Positions 37,653 to 47,373 of a stretch of 64,000 nt of DNA are shown in pieces. Location: contig NZ_FMXQ01000011.1 in assembly GCF_900104485.1 (NCBI RefSeq), positions 62,001 through 126,000 on the forward strand, in the 5' to 3' direction. A program made the translations under genes and the position numbers. The notes beneath the pieces were generated by a model. The model did not search any database. It was not told where the DNA came from and worked only from the letters and a program-made list of their open reading frames with translations. The DNA is from Bauldia litoralis (GTDB lineage: Bacteria > Pseudomonadota > Alphaproteobacteria > Rhizobiales > Kaistiaceae). Every line of letters starts with the position of its first letter. Within the stretch, counting starts at the first letter, position 1.

Positions 37653-39917
37653 ATGGCTGCGAATCGTTGGGGACGTTTCTCGGACTGGGACGAGCGTCCG
37701 CTCAGGCTCGACAAGTTCGCGGTCGAGGATGCCGAAAACGGCTTCGCCGCCTTCAAGAGCCCGCACGACCCGAAGCCCGGCCTGCGCATCGTTGACGGTC
37801 GCGTCGTCGAGCTTGACGGCGTCGCCGAGGCCGATTTCGACATGATCGACCTCTTCGTCGCCCGCTACCATCTCGACACGGCGGTGGCGGAAGAGGCGAT
37901 GGCGATCCCCTCCCCGGCGATTGCCCGCATGCTGGTCGACATGAACGTGCCGCGCACCGAACTGGTGCGCATCGCCCATGGCCTGACCCCGGCCAAGCTT
38001 GCCGAAGTCGTCGCCGAACTGAACGCGCTGGAGATCGCCTTCGCCTATTCCAAGATGCGGGCGCGCCGCACCCCCGGCAACCAGGGCCACGTCACCAACG
38101 CCAAGGACGATCCGCTGCAACTCGCCGCTGACGCCGCCACCGCCGTCGCCCTCGGCTTTGACGAGATCGAGACGACGATGCGCGTCTCGCGCAACGCCTG
38201 GGCCAACGCGCTGGCCTGCGCCGTCGGCGCGTCGGTCGGCCGCGCCGGCACGTTGTTTCAATGCGCCAGCGAGGAAGCCGAGGAACTGAAGATCGGCATG
38301 GCCGGCTTCACCTCCTATGCCGAAACGGTCTCGGTCTATGGCACCGAGCGCGCCTTCATCGACGGCGACGACACGCCGTGGTCGAAGGCGTTCCTTGCCA
38401 CCGCCTACGCCTCGCGCGGCATCAAGATGCGTTGCACCTCGGGCGCCGGCTCGGAACTGCTGATGGGCTTCCACGAGAAGAAGTCGATGCTCTATCTCGA
38501 AGCGCGCTGCCTCTGCCTGCAGCGGGCCATGGGCGTGCAGGGCACGCAGAATGGCGGCATCGACGGCGCGCCGATCACCGCGACCGTCCCCGGCGGCGTT
38601 CGCGAGATGATGGCGGAGAACCTCGTCGCCGTCTGGCTCGACCTCGAATGCGCCTCGGGCAACGACGCCCGCTCGACCGAGTCGGAAATCCGCGTCGGGG
38701 CGAAGATCCTGCCGTATCTGATCGGCGGCTCTGACCTGATCTGCTCCGGCTTCGGCTCGATCCTCAAATACGACAATTCCTTCAACCCGTCGTTGCTCAA
38801 CGGCGAAGAACTCGAGGACTATCTCGTCCTCCAGCGCGACTTCGAGGCCGATGGCGGCCTGACGCCGATCGGCGAGGAGCAGGCGCTCGACCTCCGCCAG
38901 CGCGCCGTCGCGGCGATCGCCGCCGTCTTCGAGGAACTCGACCTCGGCCAGCCGACCCGCGAGATGATGGCGAGCGTCGTCATGGCCTCCGGCTCGGACG
39001 ACACCGACAGCTACCTGCCGGGCGAGGTGGCGCGGATCTCCGACCGAATCCGCGACCGCGGCATCACCGTCGTCGACGTCATCAAGGCGCTCCATGCCCG
39101 CGGCTTCATCGAAGAGGCGGAGAACCTCCTGTGGCTGGTCAAGCTGCGCATCTCCGGCGACTACCTGCAGACCTCGGCGATGGTGCGCGACGGCAAGATC
39201 CTCAGCGCCGTCAACGACCCCAACGACTATGGCGGCCCCGGCACCGGCTACCGGCTGTCGGCGGCGCGGCGGGAGGAGATCGTCGCCATTCGCGATGTCC
39301 TCGACCGCGAGACCGTGCTTGGCCAGGAAGAGGAATTCGCCCGCCAGGAAGCCCCCGGCATCACTTTCACGAAGATGGGCGAAGCGACCGTCGGCGACGA
39401 TCCGCGCGAGGTGGTCATCGGCGTCTCGCCGGCTTTCGGGGTCAAGCTGTTCCGGACGATGAGCGGCATCCCGGTCGCCGAGCTTCTCGGCGCGCTGGTC
39501 GAGGGCATCGAGAGCGCCGGCGGCGTGCCGCGCATCGTCCGCCTCAGGCATACGGCCGACACCTCCTTCCTCGGCCTGTCCGCCGCCCGGCTGTCGGGAT
39601 CGCGCGTCGGCATCGGCATCCAGACCAAGGGCACGGCGGTCATCCATCACGCCGACCGCCTGCCGCACAACAACCTGGAGCTCTTCTCCAACGCGCCGAT
39701 CACCACCCTCGACCACTATCGCGGCCTCGGGCGCAACGCCGCGATCTACGCGCGCGGCGACGAACCGGAGCCGGTGGTCGTCCCCAACCATGGCGAGGCG
39801 ATGGGCTCGCGCTACCATGCCCGCGTCGCCCTGATCTACGCCATCGAGACCGAACTTACCGCCGATGGCGCCGCACCGGAGGAGATCACCATGGAGATCG
39901 TGGGCGTGCCGGCATGA
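37653..39917 (+). CDS. pduCD: B12-dependent diol/glycerol dehydratase, fused large and medium subunits
   Basis: 754 aa. Adenosylcobalamin-dependent removal of water from 1,2-propanediol or glycerol to give an aldehyde. Residues 1 to about 550 match PduC: RRTPGNQGHVTN with Gln144 and His146 at the active site, YAETVSVYGTE, DGDDTPWSKAFL, SGDYLQTSA. From about 575 the chain is PduD-like (VVIGVSPAFGVKLFRTM, SGSRVGIGIQTKGT, NNLELFSNAPITTL). The fusion is in frame with no decay. The usual PduD N-terminal encapsulation helix is absent; a charged linker (GQEEEFARQEAPG) stands there. Overlaps PduE by 4 bp. No reactivase gene follows. Confidence 0.93.
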   Translation: MAANRWGRFSDWDERPLRLDKFAVEDAENGFAAFKSPHDPKPGLRIVDGRVVELDGVAEADFDMIDLFVARYHLDTAVAEEAMAIPSPAIARMLVDMNVPRTELVRIAHGLTPAKLAEVVAELNALEIAFAYSKMRARRTPGNQGHVTNAKDDPLQLAADAATAVALGFDEIETTMRVSRNAWANALACAVGASVGRAGTLFQCASEEAEELKIGMAGFTSYAETVSVYGTERAFIDGDDTPWSKAFLATAYASRGIKMRCTSGAGSELLMGFHEKKSMLYLEARCLCLQRAMGVQGTQNGGIDGAPITATVPGGVREMMAENLVAVWLDLECASGNDARSTESEIRVGAKILPYLIGGSDLICSGFGSILKYDNSFNPSLLNGEELEDYLVLQRDFEADGGLTPIGEEQALDLRQRAVAAIAAVFEELDLGQPTREMMASVVMASGSDDTDSYLPGEVARISDRIRDRGITVVDVIKALHARGFIEEAENLLWLVKLRISGDYLQTSAMVRDGKILSAVNDPNDYGGPGTGYRLSAARREEIVAIRDVLDRETVLGQEEEFARQEAPGITFTKMGEATVGDDPREVVIGVSPAFGVKLFRTMSGIPVAELLGALVEGIESAGGVPRIVRLRHTADTSFLGLSAARLSGSRVGIGIQTKGTAVIHHADRLPHNNLELFSNAPITTLDHYRGLGRNAAIYARGDEPEPVVVPNHGEAMGSRYHARVALIYAIETELTADGAAPEEITMEIVGVPA

Positions 39918-40342
39918 GCGACGAGAAGCTGACCACCGCCGACTATCCGCTGGCCGAGAAGCGCCCGGAGCTGATCAGGGGACCGCGCGGCGCGCCGCTC
40001 GACGCGGTGACGCTCGATGCGGTGCTGGCCGGCGATGTGACGCTCCAGGACCTCAGGATCACGCCCGACGCGCTCCGCCTCCAGGCGGAGGTCGCCCGCG
40101 ACGCCAACCGCGGCACCCTCGGCGCCAACTTCGACAGGGCGTCCGAGCTGGTCGACGTGCCCCAGGACTTCATCATGCAGGTTTACGAACTGCTGCGGCC
40201 CGGCCGGTCGAAGAGCAAACAGCCGCTGCTCGATGCCGCCGGAACGCTGCGCGAAACCTACGGCGCGACGCGGATGGCCGAATTCGTCGAGGAGGCGGCA
40301 CACGTGTACGAAAGGCGGGGCCTTTTCACCCACCGTTTCTGA
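39914..40342 (+). CDS. pduE: Diol/glycerol dehydratase small subunit
   Basis: 142 aa. Contains the small-subunit landmarks ADYPLAEKRPELI (residues 9-21), LDAVLAGDVTLQDLRIT, FDRASELVDVPQDFIMQVYE and LLRPGRSK. It completes the active dehydratase with the fused PduCD chain. The N-terminus is short, without the extra helix that targets PduE into compartments. ATG overlaps the PduCD stop (ATGA), so expression is coupled. Confidence 0.92.
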   Translation: MSDEKLTTADYPLAEKRPELIRGPRGAPLDAVTLDAVLAGDVTLQDLRITPDALRLQAEVARDANRGTLGANFDRASELVDVPQDFIMQVYELLRPGRSKSKQPLLDAAGTLRETYGATRMAEFVEEAAHVYERRGLFTHRF

Positions 40343-40373
40343 ACCAGCGCGAACCCGAGCGAATGGAGCTGGA

Positions 40374-41066
40374 ATGAACTGGAAGACGGACTACCGGTCG
40401 ATCTACTACCTCGGCGCGCCCGAGCCCGATGACATCGAGCTCAAGTTCGAGGAGACCGCCCTTCTCGTCATCGATGTCCAGAACACCTACCGGTCGCGAC
40501 CGGACCGGGACAGCCTGTCGGCCGAGGAACAGGCCCGCTACGACCTGTGGACGCCGTTCCATCGCCGCCTCGACGAGGTGCTGGTCCCCAACACCGCCGA
40601 TCTTCTCGCCCGGTTCCGGTCAAACAATATCGAATGCGTCCATGCCCGGATCGCCAGCCATACGAAGAACGGCCGCGAGCGCTCGCTGAGTCACTGCAAG
40701 CCGGGCTGGAACGATTTGCTGCTCCCAAAGGACGACTGGGAATCGGCCATCGTGCCTGAACTTGCGCCGCAGGGTGACGAGATCGTCGTCACCAAGATGA
40801 CCGACAGTGCCCTGACCGGCAGCAATTTGCGCCTGCTCCTCACCAACATGGGGATCAGGAACGTCGTGTGTTGCGGCGTCTTCACCGACCAGTGCGTGTC
40901 CTCGACCGTGCGGAGTCTCGCCGACGAGAGCTTCAACGTGATCGTTGTCGAGGATTGTTGCGCCGCGGGATCCGAGGAACTCCATCACAAAGAGCTTGAG
41001 ATCATCAACATGATCTACTGCAATGTCATGTCGAGCGCCGAACTGAAGGCCATGATGGGCCTGTAG
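40374..41066 (+). CDS. Isochorismatase-family cysteine hydrolase
   Basis: About 230 aa. Catalytic triad visible as Asp34 (LLVIDVQNTY), Lys141 (VTKMTDSAL) and Cys174 (GVFTDQCVSSTVRSL). Members hydrolyse C-N bonds in carbamoyl or amide substrates or isochorismate. GGAG is 5 bases before ATG 40374. It lies 31 bp after PduE and before a polyamine-type importer, so it may release ammonia from an imported N-containing compound; the substrate is unknown. Confidence 0.86.
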   Translation: MNWKTDYRSIYYLGAPEPDDIELKFEETALLVIDVQNTYRSRPDRDSLSAEEQARYDLWTPFHRRLDEVLVPNTADLLARFRSNNIECVHARIASHTKNGRERSLSHCKPGWNDLLLPKDDWESAIVPELAPQGDEIVVTKMTDSALTGSNLRLLLTNMGIRNVVCCGVFTDQCVSSTVRSLADESFNVIVVEDCCAAGSEELHHKELEIINMIYCNVMSSAELKAMMGL

Positions 41067-41314
41067 CCAATGTTGCTGGCACGCGATGTGCTAGAAACAC
41101 CCTGGCTAAATTGAGGGTCAAATTTGACCGGCGACAAGTCAAGAGCCATCGGTCTGGGGCAGCTTATAAGACAAACGGGTACCCGCGCCTTGGGCTCCGG
41201 CTCGCCATGAAAGGAACTTCCAGAGGCGCAACGAGCGTCGTCGGCTCGCAAGAGCGAAGCCGGCTTTCACGTGAAGACCTACAGGGCCGGAAAGGCCCAG
41301 GAGAGGAGAGTTCG

Positions 41315-42478
41315 ATGGGACGCAATGGCATCAACCGCCGCAACTTCATGCAGCAATCCGCCATGTTTGCCGCAGCCTTCGCCGCCGGCTCCGGCGGCAT
41401 GTTCCGCCAGGCGCAGGCAGCGCGCGAGAAGGAACTGAACATCCTCTGCTGGGAGGGCTACAATTCCGCAGAGGTTCTCGACCCCTTCCGCACCGAGATG
41501 GACGCCACCGTCAAGGCCGAGTCGCTGACCAACGACCCGACCATGATCAACCGTCTGCGCGCCGGCGAGACCAACGTCTGGGACCTGATCAACGTCAACA
41601 ACCCCTGGGCCCGCAAGATCATGTATCCCGAGGGTCTGATCAAGCCACTGGATAAAGCCACCTTCGAACCCTACTTCGCCAACATGCTGCCGGGCTTCGA
41701 ATGGCCCTATCCGTGGTGCATGAGCGAGGACGGCAGCGAACTGCTCGGCATGATCCAGCGCTTCGGGCCCTACAGCTTTGTCGTCAACACTGACAAGGTC
41801 AGCCGCGCGACCGCCGAGGACGTGGGTTGGGACCTGTTCAATGACCCGGCCAACGCCGGCAAGTACGGCATTCTCGAGAGCGACGACTGGAACGTCTTCG
41901 ACATCTGTCTGATCGCGGGCTTCGATCCCTTCCGTGACCACACGGATGACGAGGTCGCCAAGTTCGCCGAGACCGCCAGCAAGGTCTTCAAGGGCGCCAA
42001 GGTTGTCGGCGACATCGCCACGATGAACCAGGCCTTCGTCGCCGGCGAGATCGACTTCCACATGACCGGCGGCGTCTACAGCGCCTCGCCGGCTCGCGCC
42101 GACGGCTTCCTCAACATCCGCGGCATCACCCCGAACAAGGGACCGATGCCCGGTGGCAAGGGCGGCGTCGCCTGGATCGAGGTCACCTCGCTGGTCAACA
42201 ATCCGGAACTGTCGCCGCTGGCGTCGAAGTTCCTCGAATACGTTCAGGATCCGGAGGTGTCGCACACCGTCGCCTTTGCCGAAGGCACCTTCAACCCGGT
42301 CACCCAGATGGGCGATCCCAAGTGCTTCGAGCTGTTCACTCCGGACGAGCTTGAAGCGATCCAGTGGGACAGCCTCGGCGAGGAAATGGCGAAGTCAGCG
42401 GAATACGATATCGTGCCCGACTACGACAAGCTTCTCGATCTGATGACCGCCGCCAAGCGCGAAGCGTCCGGCGGCTGA
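41315..42478 (+). CDS. Polyamine-type ABC importer binding protein (PotD/PotF-like, Tat signal)
   Basis: 387 aa. The N-terminus has INRRNFMQQSAMF, a twin-arginine-like signal, then an Ala-rich hydrophobic stretch ending QAQA. The mature protein has the COG0687 fold (LNILCWEGYNSAEV, FGPYSFVVNTDKV, SLVNNPELSPLASKFLEYVQ). ATG 41315 has GAGAGGAG upstream. First gene of a four-gene importer with the shared SDR, facing the microcompartment operon. Substrate is perhaps an aminoalcohol or polyamine. Confidence 0.87.
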   Translation: MGRNGINRRNFMQQSAMFAAAFAAGSGGMFRQAQAAREKELNILCWEGYNSAEVLDPFRTEMDATVKAESLTNDPTMINRLRAGETNVWDLINVNNPWARKIMYPEGLIKPLDKATFEPYFANMLPGFEWPYPWCMSEDGSELLGMIQRFGPYSFVVNTDKVSRATAEDVGWDLFNDPANAGKYGILESDDWNVFDICLIAGFDPFRDHTDDEVAKFAETASKVFKGAKVVGDIATMNQAFVAGEIDFHMTGGVYSASPARADGFLNIRGITPNKGPMPGGKGGVAWIEVTSLVNNPELSPLASKFLEYVQDPEVSHTVAFAEGTFNPVTQMGDPKCFELFTPDELEAIQWDSLGEEMAKSAEYDIVPDYDKLLDLMTAAKREASGG

Positions 42479-42548
42479 TCCAAATCCTTACGCGGCGCCT
42501 CCCTCCGGGGGCGCCGCGCCACCACCAGACGAATAAAAGCAGGTATCG

Positions 42549-43622
42549 ATGGCAGGGCCTGACGGGGTCATTCTCTATCTGAAGGGTTTGACCAAGACCT
42601 TCGCCGGCCACGCCGCCGTCGATGCGATCGACCTCGAGATTTTCGAAGGCGAGCTGTTCACCATTGTCGGCCCGTCCGGCAGCGGCAAGACGACCCTGCT
42701 GCGCATGCTTGCCGGCATGGAAATGCCGACCAGCGGCGACATCATCCTGCGCGGCGAAAAGATCAACGCCATCCCGGCCAACCGCCGGCCGACCTGCATG
42801 GTCTTCCAGTCGCTCGCCCTCTTCCCGCACAAGGAAGTCGGCGCCAACATCGAATTTTCCCTGAAGATCCGCGGTGTCGATCCGGCAACCCGCAAGCGCC
42901 GCGCGCTGGAACTGATGGAGATGCTGCGCCTGCCGGAATCCTATTACCGGCGCGCCGTCACCCAGATTTCCGGCGGCGAGCGCCAGCGCGTCGCCCTCGC
43001 CCGGGCGCTGGCCTTCGATCCCGAGATCCTGTTCTTCGACGAGCCGCTCTCGGCGCTCGACTACAAGCTCCGCAAGACGCTGGAAAAGGAACTCAAGGAC
43101 ATCCATCGCGAGACGAAGAAGACCTTCGTCTACATCACCCATAGCCTCGAGGAGGCGATGGTGATGAGCGACCGGATCGGCGTCATGCGCTCAGGCAAGC
43201 TGGTGCAGATCGGCTCGCCGCAGGAAATCTACAGCACGCCCAATTCGAAATTCGTCTCCGAGTTCATCGGCGACGTCAACGTCGTCCCGGTCACCGTGAC
43301 CGGCGATCGCAAGCTGACCTCGGCCGAGGTTCCCGGCGAATTCCGGGCGCCGCCGATCGCCGACGGCATGAAGGACGGGTACCTCGTCGTGCGCCCCGAA
43401 TTTCTCCGCTTCCTGTCCGAACCGGGGGACGCCGACAACCACGTCGCCGGCAAGCTCTACAATGAATATGCCCTTGGCTCGCGCATCCAGTATCACGTCC
43501 GGGTCGGTGAGATGACCTTCGTGCTGGAGAAGCTGCGGCACGAAGCCTTTCAGGGCAAGCTCGACCAGGACGTTCTGATCGGCTGGGACGCGGCCGACTC
43601 GATCGTCGTGCCCGACCGATGA
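42549..43622 (+). CDS. Polyamine-type ABC importer ATPase (PotA/PotG-like)
   Basis: 357 aa. Walker A GPSGSGKTT, Q-loop VFQSLALFPHKEV, signature ISGGERQRVALARAL, Walker B ILFFDEPLSALD, H-loop THSLEEA, and a TOBE domain at the end. All catalytic motifs intact. Overlaps the next permease gene by 4 bp. Confidence 0.92.
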   Translation: MAGPDGVILYLKGLTKTFAGHAAVDAIDLEIFEGELFTIVGPSGSGKTTLLRMLAGMEMPTSGDIILRGEKINAIPANRRPTCMVFQSLALFPHKEVGANIEFSLKIRGVDPATRKRRALELMEMLRLPESYYRRAVTQISGGERQRVALARALAFDPEILFFDEPLSALDYKLRKTLEKELKDIHRETKKTFVYITHSLEEAMVMSDRIGVMRSGKLVQIGSPQEIYSTPNSKFVSEFIGDVNVVPVTVTGDRKLTSAEVPGEFRAPPIADGMKDGYLVVRPEFLRFLSEPGDADNHVAGKLYNEYALGSRIQYHVRVGEMTFVLEKLRHEAFQGKLDQDVLIGWDAADSIVVPDR

Positions 43623-44470
43623 GTGAGCGGCGCATAACGGCCGGCGCATGGTCGGCGTCTCCCGTCATCCTGTTTCTGCTGATCGGCTTCGCCGCGCCGC
43701 TGGCGGCGATCATCGTCTTCTCGTTCATGCCGCCGCGCACCTTCGGCTTCGGCGGCCAGCCGACCTTCGAGAACTACGTCACGATCTTCGAGAGCACGAC
43801 CTACATTTCGCTGCTCTGGTCGCTCGGCTTCGCCGCGATGACGGTCGTCATCCTCGCCTTCATCTGCTACCCCGTCGCCTATGGGCTGGTCCGGGTCTTC
43901 GGCCGCTGGTCGACGCTGGTGACGCTGCTCTTCGTCATCCCGCTCTTCGTTTCCGAGAATGTGCGCCTCTATGGCTGGCTGCTGTTCTTCATCAAGAATG
44001 GCGTCCTGCTCGGCTCGCTCAAGTCGATGTTCGGCCTCGATCTGGAGAGCATCCTGTTCACCCGCGGCATCGTCCTGTTCGGGATGGTCTATGTCTATAT
44101 CCCGTTCATGCTCTTCCCCCTGACGCTCGGCATCTCGATGGTGCCGAACGAGACGCGCGAGGCGGCGCGCGATCTCGGCGCGACCCGCTGGCAGGTCTTC
44201 CGCGAAGTCGAGCTGCCCCTGTCGCTTCCCGGCCTGATGATCGGCAGCCTGCTGACCTTCGTGCTGGCCGTCGGCGCCATCGCCGAGGCGAAGGTGCTGG
44301 GCGGGCAGCAGATCATCCCGATCGCCCACGACATCGAGATCGCCTTCACCTACGCCCAGAACTGGCCACTCGGCGCGGCGCTCTCGGTGCTGCTGATGCT
44401 GATCGTCGGCGCGCTGGTCCTGCTGGTGCTCCGGCGCGTCGACCTCGACCGTCTCCTCGGCAGGCGGTGA
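43619..44470 (+). CDS. Polyamine-type ABC importer permease (PotB/PotH-like)
   Basis: 283 aa with six membrane helices beginning SPVILFLLIGFAAPLAAIIV and the coupling loop TREAARDLGATRWQVFREVE. Starts inside the ATPase stop (ATGA). Partner of the following permease. Confidence 0.92.
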   Translation: MSERRITAGAWSASPVILFLLIGFAAPLAAIIVFSFMPPRTFGFGGQPTFENYVTIFESTTYISLLWSLGFAAMTVVILAFICYPVAYGLVRVFGRWSTLVTLLFVIPLFVSENVRLYGWLLFFIKNGVLLGSLKSMFGLDLESILFTRGIVLFGMVYVYIPFMLFPLTLGISMVPNETREAARDLGATRWQVFREVELPLSLPGLMIGSLLTFVLAVGAIAEAKVLGGQQIIPIAHDIEIAFTYAQNWPLGAALSVLLMLIVGALVLLVLRRVDLDRLLGRR

Positions 44471-44474
44471 CGCG

Positions 44475-45287
44475 ATGAAAACCCGCGCCGTCCGCATCCG
44501 TCATGCCCTGATCGTCGTCTGGACGATCGCCATGGTGATCTTCGTCTACCTGCCGAGCCTCAGCATCACCCTCGCCTCGCTGACCTCGAGCCGCTATTTC
44601 ATCTTTCCGATCAACAAATGGGGCCTCGACTGGTGGCGCAAGACGCTGGATTCGATCCAGATCCACCAGATCCTCGAGACCTCGTTGGTCATCGCGCTGG
44701 TCGTCACGGCGATCTCCATCGTCCTCGCCTTCTTCGGTGCGCTGGCCTTCGCCCGCTACGACTGGAAGGGCCGGTCCTGGTTCCAGAAGCTGATCCTGCT
44801 GCCGATCTTCTTCCCCCAGTCGGTGCTCGGCCTCGCCCTGCTGCTGTGGTTCAACGCCATCGGCCTGCAACTCTCGTGGCAGACCGCGGTCTTCGCCCAC
44901 CTCGTGTGGATCGTGCCGGTCGTGACCCTGGTGATCTCGATCCAGGTCTATAGCTTCGACCCGGCGATCGAGGAAGCCGCCTATGACCTTGGCGCCTCGC
45001 GGCTGCAGGTCCTGCGCGAGATCACCATCCCGGTCCTGATGCCGGGCATCTTCTCCGGCGGGCTGTTCGCCTTCCTGCTGTCCTGGGGCAATTTCCCGCT
45101 GTCGCTCTTCACCACCGGCGCCGACACCACCGTGCCGGAATATCTCTACGCCAAGATGGTCGCCGGCTATACGCCGGGCGTGCCGGTGCTCGGCACCATC
45201 TCGACCGTCGGCGCAATCGTCATCCTGATCGGCGGCTACCTTGTCATGCTGGCGCTCAACCGCCGGCGACGGGCGGGCGCCGGCTAG
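44475..45287 (+). CDS. Polyamine-type ABC importer permease (PotC/PotI-like)
   Basis: 270 aa, six membrane helices, N-terminal LIVVWTIAMVIFVYLPSLSI and the coupling loop IEEAAYDLGASRLQVLREI. Follows its partner by 4 bp. Completes a two-permease importer. Confidence 0.92.
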   Translation: MKTRAVRIRHALIVVWTIAMVIFVYLPSLSITLASLTSSRYFIFPINKWGLDWWRKTLDSIQIHQILETSLVIALVVTAISIVLAFFGALAFARYDWKGRSWFQKLILLPIFFPQSVLGLALLLWFNAIGLQLSWQTAVFAHLVWIVPVVTLVISIQVYSFDPAIEEAAYDLGASRLQVLREITIPVLMPGIFSGGLFAFLLSWGNFPLSLFTTGADTTVPEYLYAKMVAGYTPGVPVLGTISTVGAIVILIGGYLVMLALNRRRRAGAG

Positions 45288-45308
45288 AACAACCAGGGAG
45301 GAAATCGC

Positions 45309-46085
45309 ATGCTCACGTCGCTCGACGGCCAGACGGCCATTGTCACCGGGGCAAGCAAGGGCATCGGCAAGGGCATCGCCCGCGTTTTCGCCCGCCACGG
45401 CGCGCGGGTGCTGATCGTTGCCCGCCATCTCGACGCGGCGGAAGCCAGCGCCGCCGAAATCCGCGCGGCCGGCGGCGAGGCGACGGCCTTCGCCGCCGAC
45501 GTCACCGATCTTTCGGGCATGGAGGAAGCCGCTGCGGCGGCGGTCGAGCGCTATGACAGCCTCGACATCCTGTGCGCCAATGCCGGAATCTTCCCGCAGG
45601 TCAGCCTCGAGGAGATGACCACCGACGACTGGGACCACGTGATCGGCACCAACCTCAAGGGCACCTTCGTTTCGGTCAAGGCATGCCTGCCGGCGCTGAA
45701 GCAGAGCGGCGGGGGCCGGGTGGTGCTGACCTCGTCGATCACCGGGCCGGTGACCGGCTTTCCCGGCTGGGCCCATTACGCCGCCTCGAAGGCCGGCCAG
45801 CTCGGCTTCCTGCGAACCGCCTGCATCGAGATCGCCAAATACGGGATCACCATGAACGCGGTGATGCCCGGCAACATCTATACCGAGGGCCTCGAGGATC
45901 TCGGCGAGGACTATCTCAAGACGATGGCGAACTCGATCCCGCTGAAGCGGCTTGGCGACGTCGAGGATATTGGCTATGCGGCGCTGTTCTTTGCCTCGAA
46001 GGAAGCCGGCTACATCACCGGCCAGACGATCATCGTCGACGGCGGTCAGATCCTGCCGGAATCGCTGGAAGCGCTGGAAACCTGA
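45309..46085 (+). CDS. SDR-family oxidoreductase (FabG-like)
   Basis: 258 aa. TGASKGIGKG at residues 14-23, CANAGIFPQ near 93, catalytic Ser in LTSSITG, YAASK (Tyr/Lys) near 157, and ITGQTIIVDGGQ at the end. 21 bp after the permease with GGAGG before the ATG. Likely an alcohol or aminoalcohol dehydrogenase acting on the imported compound. Its stop directly abuts the AraC stop (convergent). Confidence 0.88.
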   Translation: MLTSLDGQTAIVTGASKGIGKGIARVFARHGARVLIVARHLDAAEASAAEIRAAGGEATAFAADVTDLSGMEEAAAAAVERYDSLDILCANAGIFPQVSLEEMTTDDWDHVIGTNLKGTFVSVKACLPALKQSGGGRVVLTSSITGPVTGFPGWAHYAASKAGQLGFLRTACIEIAKYGITMNAVMPGNIYTEGLEDLGEDYLKTMANSIPLKRLGDVEDIGYAALFFASKEAGYITGQTIIVDGGQILPESLEALET

Positions 46086-47162
46086 TCAGGCGTCGTAGGC
46101 GGCGGCGCGATAGTCGCGCGGCGCCGCCCCGGTCCAGCGCCGGAAGGCGCGGGAAAAGGCCGACAGTTCGGAATAGCCGAGCAGCATGGCGATCTCCGAG
46201 AACGGCAGGTGCTGCTGCCGGGTATAGGACAGCGCCAGGTCGCGCCGCACCTCCTCGACCATCTCCTTGTAGGTCAGCCCGGCCTTGCTGAGATCCTGGT
46301 GGATGACGCTGACCGGCGCCCGCAATTCGTCGGCGATCTGCTTCAGCGACGGGCACCCCTCCGGCAGCCGCATCCGGACCGCGGTCCGCATCCGGTCGAG
46401 GAGCATGTGGTCCTGCGACGGGCGCGAGCCGAGTTGTTCGAGACAGGTCTGCATCACCGCCAGCAGGCGCAGGTCCCGCGCCGGCATCGGCCGGGCCAGG
46501 TCCGCCGGCCGGAAAAGCAGCGCGTTGGTCCGCTGGGAGAAATAGACCGGCGCGCCGAAGGCGACCTCATGCTCGCGGGCGCAGGCCGGCTTGGGATGCT
46601 CGAAATGCACCTCCTCCGGCGACCAGTGGCCGCCGCAGCACTCCCGCAGCACGTTGAGGAACATGCCGAGCGACAATTCGGCGTCCTGCCGGCGCTCGAT
46701 GATCGACGGATCGGTGATCTGGTATTCGAGCCGCGCCAGGCCGTCGTCGTCGACCCGCATCTGCATCACCGAGCTTTCCTGGTGATACCGGAAGAGACCG
46801 ACGAGGCATTCCAGCGCCGCACCCAGCGTCGGCGCCGAGACCGCCGCATAGCCCCACATGCCGAGGTCGCGCGGCTGGAACTGGTTGCCGAACCACAGGC
46901 CGAAATTCTCGTTTCCGGTCTGGCTGGCGGATTCCTCGAACAGCCGGCAGAAGGCGCTGAGCCTCAGCTTGAGGGTCGGCGAACCGGCCATGTCGGGCAG
47001 GATATGGGCATTGCCGAAGATCCGGTCGACATCGCCGTGGCAGCGTTCGATATAGCCGACGATCCCGGTGGCGGCCGAGGCAAGGACACCCGGCGCGTGA
47101 ACGCCGACAGTGGCCCCTGGATCCTGGCGCGTGGCTAGCGAAATGGCCGAGCCTTCCAACAT
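46086..47162 (-). CDS. AraC-family regulator with arabinose-binding-like N-domain
   Basis: 358 aa. The C-terminal 100 residues form the two-helix-turn-helix AraC domain (LPFSEIAMLLGYSELSAFSRAFRRWTG is the second half). The front 200 residues are the all-alpha/beta 'Arabinose_bd' type found in ArgR/OruR-like activators. It is divergent from the aldehyde dehydrogenase-shell operon, separated by 211 bp, so it is the prime candidate activator of the microcompartment genes, responding to the substrate. Confidence 0.87.
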   Translation of the reverse strand: MLEGSAISLATRQDPGATVGVHAPGVLASAATGIVGYIERCHGDVDRIFGNAHILPDMAGSPTLKLRLSAFCRLFEESASQTGNENFGLWFGNQFQPRDLGMWGYAAVSAPTLGAALECLVGLFRYHQESSVMQMRVDDDGLARLEYQITDPSIIERRQDAELSLGMFLNVLRECCGGHWSPEEVHFEHPKPACAREHEVAFGAPVYFSQRTNALLFRPADLARPMPARDLRLLAVMQTCLEQLGSRPSQDHMLLDRMRTAVRMRLPEGCPSLKQIADELRAPVSVIHQDLSKAGLTYKEMVEEVRRDLALSYTRQQHLPFSEIAMLLGYSELSAFSRAFRRWTGAAPRDYRAAAYDA

Positions 47163-47373
47163 GCTCCAGCGCCTCCCGGGCGTTGGCCTTCAACCGCGAA
47201 AAAGGATGCTCGCACAGGTGTCGGCACCAGATCAAGCAACGCCGTCAAAGCCTTGTCGCTCCTGTCAAGAAACCAGCCAACAGTGTCAAGCCGACCGGGC
47301 CCGGCCCGCCTAGTTTGCGGGTCGGATCGTTGCGTGGCCGCTGTTGGCCCCGGCCACGATGGAAGCACTGTTC

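Noticed and set aside
39131-39913. N-terminal extension of PduE to 403 aa
   Set aside because: Out-of-frame reading of the PduCD gene; ATG 39914 overlaps the PduCD stop and matches the family start.
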